A stretch of DNA of 64,000 nucleotides from Marinovum sp034669705 (GTDB lineage: Bacteria; Pseudomonadota; Alphaproteobacteria; Rhodobacterales; Rhodobacteraceae): contig NZ_JAXMOR010000023.1 of the NCBI RefSeq assembly GCF_034669705.1, positions 8,116 to 72,115 on the forward strand. The letters are read 5' to 3'. Under the pieces are notes generated by a model. That model had not been told where the DNA came from and searched no databases. It saw only the letters and a program-made list of their open reading frames with translations. This document shows, piece after piece, positions 8,276 to 16,370 of this stretch. Both the position numbers and the translations under genes were made by a program. How positions within the stretch are numbered: position 1 is the first letter of the stretch; each line of letters opens with the position of its first letter.

Positions 8276-8490
8276 ACGAAGTCCGAGACCGTGGGGAAGG
8301 CCGCCGACATGATCGCGAAGCTCTACGGCATTGAACGAGAGGTCGCCGGCCATCCAGCCGAGACGCGCAGGTCCGCGCGGACGCGGCATCCGGACCCAAG
8401 GTCGATGCCTTCAGGGCCTGGGCGGAGGCTCCGCTGCCTTGCATTCCGGGCGCGGGCGACCTTGCCACGGCGTTCCGCTCTGGGCGAGCC
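8276..8490 (+). pseudogene. IS66-family transposase remnant with a frameshift
   Basis: The frame beginning near 8276 reads KAADMIAKLYGIEREVAGHPAE, which fits the IS66 transposase (TnpC) segment around RIAELYAIEAEIRG. The match then continues in another frame as PKVDAFRAWAEAPL and PGAGDLATAFRSG, corresponding to the PLIEAL-AWL and SDLAKAIRYAL segments of the same family. The reading frame is therefore broken and both ends of the transposase are missing. It lies in a 500-base non-coding gap between the TctABC module and the oxidase operon. I saw no terminal inverted repeats. The rest of the gap (8118-8275 and 8491-8629) shows no gene. Confidence 0.6.
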
Positions 8491-8629
8491 GGATCCGAAA
8501 CCCGATAGCCGCCGCCTGACATGAACCTCCCGCCATGGCATAGCACGGCGGAAAACCGGTCAAATATCCAAGACCCCATCTGACCCGAGGCCCGCCTGCC
8601 CGCGAAGGGGCAGACGGCCGGAGCCCGCG

Positions 8630-9043
8630 TCAGGCGAGCTCGAAGTGGATGTCCTGCGCGCCTTCCCAAAGCACCAGGTTGCCGAGCTTGGCCAGGTTCT
8701 CCTGGCCGCTGGTGATGGTCAGGAAATGGTTGCCGGCAAGCTGGCCCATCTTGGACGAGAAATCGACGCCGCCATAGGCCAGCAGGATCTCGGTCTCGGA
8801 AATGCCGCCGGGATAGAGGATGAAATGCCCCGGCGCCGGGTGCGAGGTGTGGTTTTCATAGCCCACCCCGAAGTCATGATCGCCCAGCGGGATCCACACG
8901 CCCTCGCCGCTCCAGCGCACATGCACCAGCTGGCTCTTGTAGGGCAGCGTCTTGCGAAACACCGCGCAGGTCTCGGGGGCGGCGTCTTCCTCCAGCACCG
9001 CGTCGAAGTCGTAGGGGCCGGCCTTGATTTTCAGCTTGGTCAT
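8630..9043 (-). CDS. DUF3830-family (cyclophilin-like) protein
   Basis: A 137-residue soluble protein with the DUF3830 pattern: KTLPYKSQLVHVRWSGEGVWIPLGD at the front and PGHFILYPGG...EILLAYGG in the middle, the latter typical of this cyclophilin-like beta barrel. The upstream in-frame extension is rejected: the ATG at 9043 has GAAAGG 7 bases before it. It is the last gene of the operon, 14 bases after the fused oxidase. Members of this family commonly sit in amino acid or hydantoin catabolic clusters, but no activity is established. A role in isomerising or hydrolysing the imported substrate is only a guess. Confidence 0.8.
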   Translation of the reverse strand: MTKLKIKAGPYDFDAVLEEDAAPETCAVFRKTLPYKSQLVHVRWSGEGVWIPLGDHDFGVGYENHTSHPAPGHFILYPGGISETEILLAYGGVDFSSKMGQLAGNHFLTITSGQENLAKLGNLVLWEGAQDIHFELA

Positions 9044-9056
9044 GTCGTGCCTTTCT

Positions 9057-11882
9057 TCAGCTGTTGAAACGGTCGAACGAGAATGCGGCGAGGTCCTGCC
9101 GCAGGGTGCCATGGAGCGCCGCCTGCGCCGCCGCGCGGCCCATCAGCGGCCCGAGGGTATAGCCGTTGGCGGTGGCCGCGACGCTCACGCCGGGATGGCC
9201 CGGCAGCGGCCCGATCAGCGGCGCGCCGTCGATGTCGATGTTCATCGCCGCCCAGCTGCGCAGCACCCGCAGCCCGCCCACCGCCGGCACCGTGCGCGCC
9301 GCCACCCAGAGGTTGCCCTCGAGACTGTCGGGCAGCACCCGCGACTGCCCGCCCGGCCCGGTCTCGGCGGTCCAGGCGCCGCCGATCAGCACGGTGCCAG
9401 AGGCGGTCTGTTTCATCGTCAGGTGGCGGTCGGCATGGGCCACGAGGCAGGGCAGCACCGGCGCGCAGCGCTCGGTCACCACCATCTGCAGCGGTGCGCC
9501 CTTGACCGGGATCGCGGCGCCCAGCATCCGGCCGAGCTCTGCCGACCAGCCGCCCGCCGCGATGACGAGGCGCGGGGCGCTGATCTCGCCGCGCGGGGTG
9601 GCGATGGCGTATCCGTCGCCGGCGCGGGCGAGGCCGGTCACCGGCGCCTGCTCCTCGAAGGTCACCCCCAGCGCCCGCGCCTCGGCGATCAGCGCGCGCG
9701 AGGACGCGAGCGGGTTGATCTTGCCCTCGCCGGGGCACCAGGCGGCGGCCACCATGCGCGGCGAGATGCCCGGCGCGATCTGGCGCAGCCGCTCCGGCCC
9801 GATGATCTCGGTGGTGATGCCGACCCGCGCCTCAGAGGCCGCCTTCTGCTCGAGAAAGGGGATCTGCGCCGCGGTCTCGGCGACCATCAGCCCGCCGGTG
9901 GTGGCCATTTCGAAATCGGCGCCGAGCTGGCGTTGCAGGTCACCCCAGAGCGCGATCGACTCCTGTTGCAGCGGCAGGGTGCGCAACTGCAGGTCACCAC
10001 CGCCCACCGCCTTGGTCCCGAAATCCCACGACAGCAGCTGCAGGTGCAGGCTGCCGGCGTTGCCGCCAGAGGCCTCGGCATTCAGCCAGCCGCGGTCGAG
10101 CACGGTGACCCGCGCGCCCTCTCGCGCGGCGAAAAGCGCGGCCGAGATGCCGGTGACACCGCCGCCGATCACCACAAGGTCGGCGCTGTCTTGCGCCAGC
10201 GGCGTCGCGGGCGGCGGGCCCGGCCGCGCGGCCGGGGCGCTTTCGCGGTGGCCGCCCCATTCCGGTTTCTCGATCCCCAGCGCCGAGACCGGCACCGGTT
10301 TGGCCGGCAGTTGCGGCGCGAAAAGCCGCTCCGGCGGCTGTTCTGCGCCCGCCTCGGCCAGCATCCGCAGCGCCACCGGCAGGCAATAGCGCCCCTGGCA
10401 GCGGCCCATGCCCATGCGGGTGGCGCGTTTGAGCGCCCCGGGATCGCGCGCGCCCTCGCCGATCGCCTGGCGCAACTGGCCCGCCGTCACCGCCTCGCAG
10501 CGGCAGACCACTGCGTCGTCTTCGGGTGACGCCGGCGGCGGGGCCTCGAACAGCGACCAGAGCGCCGATTGAAACCGTCGTGCGCGCGCCAGCGGTTCGG
10601 CCGAGACCTCTGGCGCCTGACGCCCGAGGAACCGGGCGATGGCGGCGCCGGAGAGCGCGCCCTGTGCCTCGGCGGCGGGGGCGCCGCCCATGCCGCCGGC
10701 ATCGCCCGCGATCCAGAGACCCTCGACCGAGGTCGCGCCGGTCTCGTCGCGCTGCGGCACCGGCCAGCCATTGGCTGCGCCGGCTTCCAGTGTCGCGCCC
10801 ATCAGCCGGGCCAGTTCCATCTGCGGCGCGAAGCCCGCACCGACGCAGACCGTGGCGGCCGCGAAGGCGCGTTCCGCCCCGCCGCCCACCGGTTGCACCA
10901 CGGCGGCGGTCTCGGTGATCCGGGTCAGCTCCCAGCCGGTCAGCACCGGCACGCCGGCGCGCGCAAAGCGCAGCCGTTGCGCCATACCGGCCGCGATCAG
11001 CCCGGGCGACTGGCGCGCAGCCCGCGCGACCGCACCGATGCGGCGCAGCGCGGCCCGTTCGACCACCGCGGTGACCGTGCCGCCCATCCGCAGGATCTCG
11101 TCGGCCACCTGCCAGCCCAGAGGGCCATGCCCGGCCACCAGCACCGGCCCCGGCGGCAGCACGCCGTAGCGCCGCACCAGCGTCTGCGCGCCGCCGATGC
11201 TGAGCACGTTTGCTCCGGTCCAGCCCGGCACCACCGGCGGCATCTCGTAGCCGCCGGTCGCCAGCAGCACGGCCTTTGCGCTGACCTTGAGCCCGCCCTC
11301 GGCGCCCTGCGCGCGCAGCGAAAACCCGTCGTCCGCCCGCGCGTGCCAGACGGTCTGGCCATGAGCCACCTCGATGCCGGCCTCGGCCACGGCGGTGCGC
11401 AGGGCGTCGCCGGCGCGGTGCTGGGCGTCCTTGGGCGCGGCGTGGCGGAAGCCTGCGCTGCGCGGTTTGAAGTATTGCCCGCCAGAGGCATCGCGCTCAT
11501 CGAGTACCAGCACCGACGCACCGGCACGGGCCAGCTCCAGCGCGGCACGCAGCCCCGCCGGCCCGGCGCCGATCACCGCCACGTCGACGCTGACCGCGCG
11601 CGGCGGCGCGGCCTCGCCGTCCCAGGGCGCGGGCGGCGCAGTCAGATCCTCCTGCGCGCGGATCTCCATGCCGGGCGTCACCTTGGTCATGCAGGCCAGC
11701 TGCCCGACCTGCCCGTCCACCTGAACGGCGCAGTCCTGGCAGACGCCCATGCCGCAGAACATCGCCCGGTCCTGACCGGCGCAGCCGGTGCCCAGCTTGC
11801 GCACCCCCGCGGCCGTCAGGGCGGCAGCGATGCTGTCGCCGGCGCGCGCCTCGAGCGGTGCGCCGTTCCAGGTGAAGCGCAT
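9057..11882 (-). CDS. fused three-module amine/amino-acid oxidase (HcnABC-like alpha-beta-gamma fusion)
   Basis: One 941-residue polypeptide carries what is normally three subunits. Residues 1-85: a 2Fe-2S ferredoxin domain with cysteines near 43, 48, 51 and 64 (CGMGVCQDC). Residues about 98-450: an FAD/NAD-dependent oxidoreductase with GAGPAG at 105-110 and IAGDAGG near 391. Residues about 458-505: a bacterioferritin-associated-ferredoxin-like 2Fe-2S site (CRC at 460-462, C495, C500). After a proline/alanine linker, residues 566-941: a DAO-type FAD oxidoreductase opening with IGGGVTG. Order and domains equal those of HcnABC, opine oxidase and D-hydroxyproline dehydrogenase. The operon also encodes a DapA-type lyase and an amino acid importer, so the substrate is probably an amino acid or imino acid. 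The unfused version is at 21.8-24.5 kb. Confidence 0.92.
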   Translation of the reverse strand: MRFTWNGAPLEARAGDSIAAALTAAGVRKLGTGCAGQDRAMFCGMGVCQDCAVQVDGQVGQLACMTKVTPGMEIRAQEDLTAPPAPWDGEAAPPRAVSVDVAVIGAGPAGLRAALELARAGASVLVLDERDASGGQYFKPRSAGFRHAAPKDAQHRAGDALRTAVAEAGIEVAHGQTVWHARADDGFSLRAQGAEGGLKVSAKAVLLATGGYEMPPVVPGWTGANVLSIGGAQTLVRRYGVLPPGPVLVAGHGPLGWQVADEILRMGGTVTAVVERAALRRIGAVARAARQSPGLIAAGMAQRLRFARAGVPVLTGWELTRITETAAVVQPVGGGAERAFAAATVCVGAGFAPQMELARLMGATLEAGAANGWPVPQRDETGATSVEGLWIAGDAGGMGGAPAAEAQGALSGAAIARFLGRQAPEVSAEPLARARRFQSALWSLFEAPPPASPEDDAVVCRCEAVTAGQLRQAIGEGARDPGALKRATRMGMGRCQGRYCLPVALRMLAEAGAEQPPERLFAPQLPAKPVPVSALGIEKPEWGGHRESAPAARPGPPPATPLAQDSADLVVIGGGVTGISAALFAAREGARVTVLDRGWLNAEASGGNAGSLHLQLLSWDFGTKAVGGGDLQLRTLPLQQESIALWGDLQRQLGADFEMATTGGLMVAETAAQIPFLEQKAASEARVGITTEIIGPERLRQIAPGISPRMVAAAWCPGEGKINPLASSRALIAEARALGVTFEEQAPVTGLARAGDGYAIATPRGEISAPRLVIAAGGWSAELGRMLGAAIPVKGAPLQMVVTERCAPVLPCLVAHADRHLTMKQTASGTVLIGGAWTAETGPGGQSRVLPDSLEGNLWVAARTVPAVGGLRVLRSWAAMNIDIDGAPLIGPLPGHPGVSVAATANGYTLGPLMGRAAAQAALHGTLRQDLAAFSFDRFNS

Positions 11883-11885
11883 GGG

Positions 11886-12779
11886 TTACGCCTCGGCCAG
11901 TTCCAGAAGGTCGGTGGCCTTCATCGCCGCCAGCAGCTCCGGCATGTCGGCCTCGGGCAACGGCAGCCGCGGGCTGCGCGGATCGCCGGTGGGCAGGCCC
12001 ATCAGCTCGAGCGCCTTCTTGGTGGCCGAGACATAGCGGTGCCCGCCGACCAGCCGGATCACCGGCAGCATCCTGGCATAGAGCGCGCGGGCGGCATCGT
12101 AATCCTGCGCATCCGCGGTCAGGGTGAACAGCCGGGCGCAATCCCGCGGCAGGATGTTGGACCCCACGGCCACCCAGCCCTCGGCGCCATTGACGAAACT
12201 TTCGAACCCCATGATGCCGCCGAACACGGTCATCCGGTCGCCGCACAGATCGAGGATATCGCGCACCCGGGTCACGTCCATGGTGCTTTCCTTGATGTAG
12301 TCCACGCCCTCGAGCGTCGACAGCCGCGCCACGATCGGGGCGGTCAGGTCGACATTGGCGGTGGCCGGGTTGTTGTAGAGCATGATCGGCAGGTCGGTGG
12401 CCTCGCTGATCCGCGCGTAGTGGCGATAGAGCTCTTCCTCGGTCGGGGTCGAGTAGAACGGCGGGATGATCATCACCCCGTCGGCGCCCACCGCTTCGGC
12501 CATGCGGCAATTCTCGATCACCTCCTCGGTGCTCTCGGCGCCCGCGCCCAGCAGCACCGGCACCCGGCCGGCCACGGTGTCCACGACACAGCGGGCGACG
12601 GCCTCGCGCTCGGCCCGACTCAGCGACAGGAATTCGCCGGTCGAGCCCAGCGGGATCAGCCCGTGGATGCCTTCGGTCACCTGCCAGTCGGTGTAGCGGG
12701 CCATGCGCGCGGGATCGAAATTGCCCGCATCATCATAGGCGGTGACCATCACGGAATAGGTGCCGCGAAACTGGGTCAT
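11886..12779 (-). CDS. DapA/N-acetylneuraminate lyase-family protein
   Basis: A 297-residue class I aldolase/dehydratase fold enzyme. The family residues are all present: GSTGE at 45-49, the proton-relay tyrosine in MLYNNP (Y135) and the Schiff-base lysine in YIKEST (K163). In pathways with HcnABC-type dehydrogenases, members of this family act as deaminases or dehydratases of cyclic imino acids (for example pyrroline-hydroxycarboxylate deaminase), which is the best guess here. The start at 12779 overlaps the phosphotriesterase stop by 4 bases; the longer open frame upstream is antisense to that gene. It ends 3 bases before the oxidase start. Confidence 0.9.
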   Translation of the reverse strand: MTQFRGTYSVMVTAYDDAGNFDPARMARYTDWQVTEGIHGLIPLGSTGEFLSLSRAEREAVARCVVDTVAGRVPVLLGAGAESTEEVIENCRMAEAVGADGVMIIPPFYSTPTEEELYRHYARISEATDLPIMLYNNPATANVDLTAPIVARLSTLEGVDYIKESTMDVTRVRDILDLCGDRMTVFGGIMGFESFVNGAEGWVAVGSNILPRDCARLFTLTADAQDYDAARALYARMLPVIRLVGGHRYVSATKKALELMGLPTGDPRSPRLPLPEADMPELLAAMKATDLLELAEA

Positions 12780-13798
12780 TGCGGGATCTCCTTCAAGTTC
12801 AGCAATCGCAAGGGGGTGTCGCGCAAAAGCGCGGATACGAGCGCGGGCGGAAACTCCAGCCGTTGCATGAGGGCCGTGACATTGCGCAGGATGTGGCCAT
12901 AGCCATGGCCGCCCCAGTGGCGCAGACGGGTCTTGGTGCAGATGTCCTGCGAGAGGGCGATTTGGTCGCCAAATCCCTGCGCGGCGAGATCGCGGATCAG
13001 CCGCAGGCGGGCCAGATCGGTGGGCAGCTCGACCTCGTCGGTCATCCAGTAATGCGAACTTTCGACGCCGAAGAAATCCCATTCCACCACCGCGCCGCGT
13101 TCGAGCAGCGGCGCGATGCCGGTGCCGTCGGGGTGGGTGCGGTCCATGTGGCAGAGCACCACGCGGGTGAGGTCGGCGCCATTGGCCTCGAGGATGTCGA
13201 GGATTTCGGCGCAGGCGGTCTCGTGCCGGCCGGGATGCACGCTGATCGCCGCACCGCTGCGGGCCTGAGCCCCGGCGGCGGCCTCGAGCGCGCGGGTCTC
13301 GAACGGGGTCAGCGGCCAGGAACAGCCCATCTCGCCGATCAGCCCGGCGCGGATATCGGTGCCGTCCATGCCCTCGCAGACCTCGGCGGTAAATCGGTCG
13401 GCCAGCGCCTCGGTGGGCAGCGCCTTCAGATCATCCGGCACATAGGCCTCGACATAGGTGCCGGCGGCGGCGACCACATGCACGCCGCTCCGGCGCGAGG
13501 CCTCGGCTTGGCCTTGCGGATCGCGGGCGAGGCCAAAGATCGACTGGTCGACCAAGAGGCTGCCGCCGTCCTCGGCATAGGCCGAAAGCTCGGCGGCGGC
13601 GATCCCCACATCGGTCTGCAGCGCATTGGCGGCGCATTCATTGGCGCGGTAGTCGATCTGCCAGCGGTCGGCCGGCGCGATCTCGGCCCAACGGTCGCCG
13701 GCGGTGCCGGGCGGCACGATGTCGAACAGCAGGTGTTCGTGCAGCAGGATGGGTCCGACCGCCTCTGCAGACAGGTCGCCCAGAACGGTTCTGATCAC
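12776..13798 (-). CDS. phosphotriesterase-family metal-dependent hydrolase
   Basis: A 340-residue TIM-barrel hydrolase. Metal ligands: HEH at residues 20-22, a glutamate in LIGEMG (E156), H188 (SVHPGRH), H217 (VLCHMD) and D285 (LSQDICTK). A glutamate in place of the carboxylated lysine is known from the PHP/lactonase-like branch, so a lactonase, ester or amide hydrolase is more likely than an organophosphate hydrolase. It lies between the ATPase and the DapA-type lyase of the same operon and overlaps the latter, so it probably processes the imported compound or a cyclic intermediate. Confidence 0.87.
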   Translation of the reverse strand: MIRTVLGDLSAEAVGPILLHEHLLFDIVPPGTAGDRWAEIAPADRWQIDYRANECAANALQTDVGIAAAELSAYAEDGGSLLVDQSIFGLARDPQGQAEASRRSGVHVVAAAGTYVEAYVPDDLKALPTEALADRFTAEVCEGMDGTDIRAGLIGEMGCSWPLTPFETRALEAAAGAQARSGAAISVHPGRHETACAEILDILEANGADLTRVVLCHMDRTHPDGTGIAPLLERGAVVEWDFFGVESSHYWMTDEVELPTDLARLRLIRDLAAQGFGDQIALSQDICTKTRLRHWGGHGYGHILRNVTALMQRLEFPPALVSALLRDTPLRLLNLKEIPQ

Positions 13799-13809
13799 GG
13801 GAGGCCCCT

Positions 13810-14631
13810 TCAGAGGATTTTCGACAGGAAGAGCTTGCTGTGCTCGTTCTGCGGGTTGGTGAAGAACTCCTCGGGCGGCGCCTCTTCGACGATCATGCCA
13901 TCGGCCATCATCAGCACCCGGTCGGCGGCGGCGCGGGCAAAGCCCATCTCGTGGGTGACCACGATCATCGTCATGCCCTGCCGCGAGAGGTCGATCATCA
14001 CGTCGAGCACCTCGGAGATCATCTCGGGGTCGAGCGCCGAGGTCGGCTCGTCAAACAGCATCACCTGCGGCCGCATCGCCAGCGCCCGGGCAATCGCCAC
14101 CCGCTGCTGCTGGCCGCCGGAAAGCTGGCTGGGATAGGCGTCCGCCCGGTCCGGCAGCCCGACCCTGGTCAGCAGCGCATGGGCATGGGCCTCGGCCTCC
14201 TTCGGGTCTTCGCCCATGATCCGCACCGGCGCGAGGGTGATGTTGCGCAGCACGTTGAGATGCGGAAAGAGGTTGAAGGACTGGAACACCATGCCCATCT
14301 GGCGGCGCTGTTTGGCGACCTTGCGGTCGCCCAGCTGCACCCGCTTGCCAGAGTTGTCCTGGCGGTAGCCCATGTTCTCGCCGCAGGCGATGATGCTGCC
14401 GCCCTCGATGGTTTCCAGATGGTCGATGCAGCGCAGCAGCGTCGATTTGCCCGAGCCCGAGCGGCCGGCGATGACCACCACCTCGCCGGTGCGGACCGTC
14501 AGGCTCACATCCTTGAGGACGGTGACCTTGCCAAAGCGTTTCTCGACGTTCCTGACCTCGACGATCGGCGGGCCCAGATCACGCGGGCCGGCCTTCGCCA
14601 CCGGGAGGACTTGCGTTTCCATGTTGCTCAT
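13810..14631 (-). CDS. polar amino acid ABC transporter ATP-binding protein (GlnQ/HisP type)
   Basis: A 273-residue ATPase with Walker A GRSGSGKST, signature LSGGQQQRVAIARAL, Walker B VMLFDEPTSALDPE and switch histidine in VTHEMGF. The start at 14631 is preferred over the upstream ATG at 14646: GGAGGA lies 7 bases before it. It energises the single-permease importer encoded immediately upstream. A 35-residue insertion between Walker A and the Q-loop (GYRQDNSGKRVQLGD region) is longer than in typical GlnQ but is seen in HisP-like members. Confidence 0.95.
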   Translation of the reverse strand: MSNMETQVLPVAKAGPRDLGPPIVEVRNVEKRFGKVTVLKDVSLTVRTGEVVVIAGRSGSGKSTLLRCIDHLETIEGGSIIACGENMGYRQDNSGKRVQLGDRKVAKQRRQMGMVFQSFNLFPHLNVLRNITLAPVRIMGEDPKEAEAHAHALLTRVGLPDRADAYPSQLSGGQQQRVAIARALAMRPQVMLFDEPTSALDPEMISEVLDVMIDLSRQGMTMIVVTHEMGFARAAADRVLMMADGMIVEEAPPEEFFTNPQNEHSKLFLSKIL

Positions 14632-14647
14632 ATCCTTGTCCTCCATT

Positions 14648-15379
14648 TCAGACCTGGGCGGCCTGGCCGGTCAGCACCGGGTCGGGCTTTTTCTTGGGAT
14701 CGGTGTCGGCGACGGGGCCGAAGGGCCGGTCGTAATGCGCCTCGAGCCGTTGCTGGATCAGCCCCCAGACGGTGGTCATCAGCAGGTACCAGCAGGCCGC
14801 GCACATATAGGCCTCGAGCACCTTGAACTCGAGCTGGGCCAGCTGCTGGGTGCGGCGGAACAGCTCTTCCATCGAGATCACCGAGGCCAGCGAGGTGGTC
14901 TTGATCATCAGGTTGAACTGGTTGCCGAGCGGCGGGATGATGACCCGCGTCGCCTGCGGGATGATCACATAGCGCATCCGCTGCGGCCAGGTCATGCCAA
15001 GCGCGAGGCTGGCGTCCTCCTGCCCCTTGTTGACCGAGGTGATGCCCGAGCGGACGATCTCCGCGAAATAGGCCGCCTCGTGCAGCGACAGCGCGATGAT
15101 GGCGCTTTCGACCACGCCGAGCTTGATGCCGACCTTGGGCAGCACGGTGTAGATGATCACCATCTGCACCAGGAGCGGCGTGCCGCGCCAGACCCAGATA
15201 TAGGTATTGGCGATCTGCCGCAGCGCCCAGGTCTTGGACATCTTCATGAAGGCCAGCATGACCCCCAGCGAACAGCCGATCACCATCGCCACGATCGACA
15301 GCCAGATCGTCGTCCAGACCCCGTTCAGCATGTAGGGGCTGAACAGGAATTGCATGAAATGGTCCCAACTCCAGGACAT
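14648..15379 (-). CDS. polar amino acid ABC transporter permease (HisM/GlnP type)
   Basis: A 243-residue membrane protein with five or six hydrophobic segments and the family EAA loop (EIVRSGITSVNKGQEDASLALGM). It also carries the RGTPLLVQM and IIPPLGNQFNLMIKTTSLASVI motifs diagnostic of the amino acid permease subfamily. It is the only permease in this operon, so it is likely to act as a homodimer. It follows the binding-protein gene after a 70-base gap with a stem-loop. Confidence 0.95.
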   Translation of the reverse strand: MSWSWDHFMQFLFSPYMLNGVWTTIWLSIVAMVIGCSLGVMLAFMKMSKTWALRQIANTYIWVWRGTPLLVQMVIIYTVLPKVGIKLGVVESAIIALSLHEAAYFAEIVRSGITSVNKGQEDASLALGMTWPQRMRYVIIPQATRVIIPPLGNQFNLMIKTTSLASVISMEELFRRTQQLAQLEFKVLEAYMCAACWYLLMTTVWGLIQQRLEAHYDRPFGPVADTDPKKKPDPVLTGQAAQV

Positions 15380-15399
15380 GGTCTCTCCCCTCAGGGTTC

Positions 15400-15423
15400 A
15401 GGGCGGCCACGGGTGACCGCCCT
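15400..15423 (-). terminator. stem-loop between binding-protein and permease genes
   Basis: AGGGCGGCCAC and GTGACCGCCCT pair over 11 positions (one wobble) around a 2-base loop, 27 bases after the binding-protein stop. It probably protects that transcript's 3' end or terminates part of the transcription. Confidence 0.6.
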
Positions 15424-15449
15424 TCGTTTCAGGTCACGGTCGGTGCGGT

Positions 15450-16295
15450 TCAGCCGCCGGTGTAGAAATAGGTGAACTCGCCCGGCCAGCGGTCCCAGAC
15501 GTCGATCGGGGTGGTGCCGTAGCTGTCCATCATCGCCGCATAGGTGCCGTCCTCGCGCATGGCGTTGAGCGCGTCGGCCACCGCCTGGGCCAGATTCGGT
15601 TCGTCAAAGGCAAAGGCGCCGGGGGTGCCGGGGAAGAGTCCGGTCGCGGCCTTGGAGAACTGGCCCTTCTCCTGATAGTAGGAGCCGATGGCATCGCCGG
15701 CAAAGACCGCCGAGATCTGTCCGCCGCCAAGCGCCAGGAAAGTCTCGCCATAGGTGTTGAAGGCGCGGATATCCATCGGGTCCATGCCCTTGGCGACCTG
15801 CGCGTCGTTGATCTCGTTGAGCTTCTTTTCCTCGAAACCGGCGATCTCCACGCCCACCGCATGGCCGGCGAGGTCCTCGGGGCCGGTCAGCCCCTCGGGG
15901 TTGCCCGCCGCGGCGATCAGCGCCAGCGCGTTGACCGAATAGGGCACCAGCTGCATGAAGCCGGCGCGTTCGTCGGTGAAATAGAGGCCGGTGTTGATCA
16001 TGTCCCAGCGGTCGGCATCGAGGCCGGGGATCTGCACCGCGAAATCGACGTTCTGATAGTTCGGCTCGAGGCAGAGCCGCTTGGCGATCTCGTCGCCCAT
16101 GTCCTTGTGCAGGCCGGCGAGATTGCCATTGGCGTCGATATACTGCTTCGGCGGAATCGTGGCGTTGATCGACATGGTGAGCTTGCCCGGCTCGACCAGC
16201 GGCAGGCCTTCGGGGCAGTCCTGCGCCAGCGCGGCGCCGGCGGAAAGGGTCATCACGGTGGCAAGCGCCGTTGCGGTCATCATGCTGTGTTTCAT
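15450..16295 (-). CDS. family 3 periplasmic amino acid binding protein
   Basis: A 281-residue extracellular solute-binding protein of the polar amino acid type. A Sec signal peptide ends at ALAQ-D (about residue 24). Next are the family strand KLTMSINATIPPKQYIDANGNLAGLHKDMGDEIAKRL, the WDMINTGLYFTDER motif and a C-terminal VADALNAMREDGTY helix. Start supported by AAAGGA 7 bases upstream. It follows the M20-like gene by 75 bases and feeds the permease and ATPase downstream. Ligand unknown; the operon's enzymes suggest an amino acid derivative or cyclic amide. Confidence 0.93.
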   Translation of the reverse strand: MKHSMMTATALATVMTLSAGAALAQDCPEGLPLVEPGKLTMSINATIPPKQYIDANGNLAGLHKDMGDEIAKRLCLEPNYQNVDFAVQIPGLDADRWDMINTGLYFTDERAGFMQLVPYSVNALALIAAAGNPEGLTGPEDLAGHAVGVEIAGFEEKKLNEINDAQVAKGMDPMDIRAFNTYGETFLALGGGQISAVFAGDAIGSYYQEKGQFSKAATGLFPGTPGAFAFDEPNLAQAVADALNAMREDGTYAAMMDSYGTTPIDVWDRWPGEFTYFYTGG

Positions 16296-16370
16296 GGGGT
16301 TTCCTTTGTTGGAGGCTTCGTGAGTGGAGGGGAACGGGGCCGCTTCACCGGCCCTCTGTCGGATTAAGGC

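Noticed and set aside
9057..11882. Cyanide synthase (hcnABC) as the function of the fused oxidase
   Set aside because: The architecture is shared by opine oxidases and D-hydroxyproline dehydrogenases; the DapA-type lyase and amino acid importer in the operon fit those better than cyanogenesis.
10569..12902. A 777-codon plus-strand open frame
   Set aside because: Antisense shadow of the fused oxidase and DapA-type gene; no motif and an R/H/Q-rich composition.
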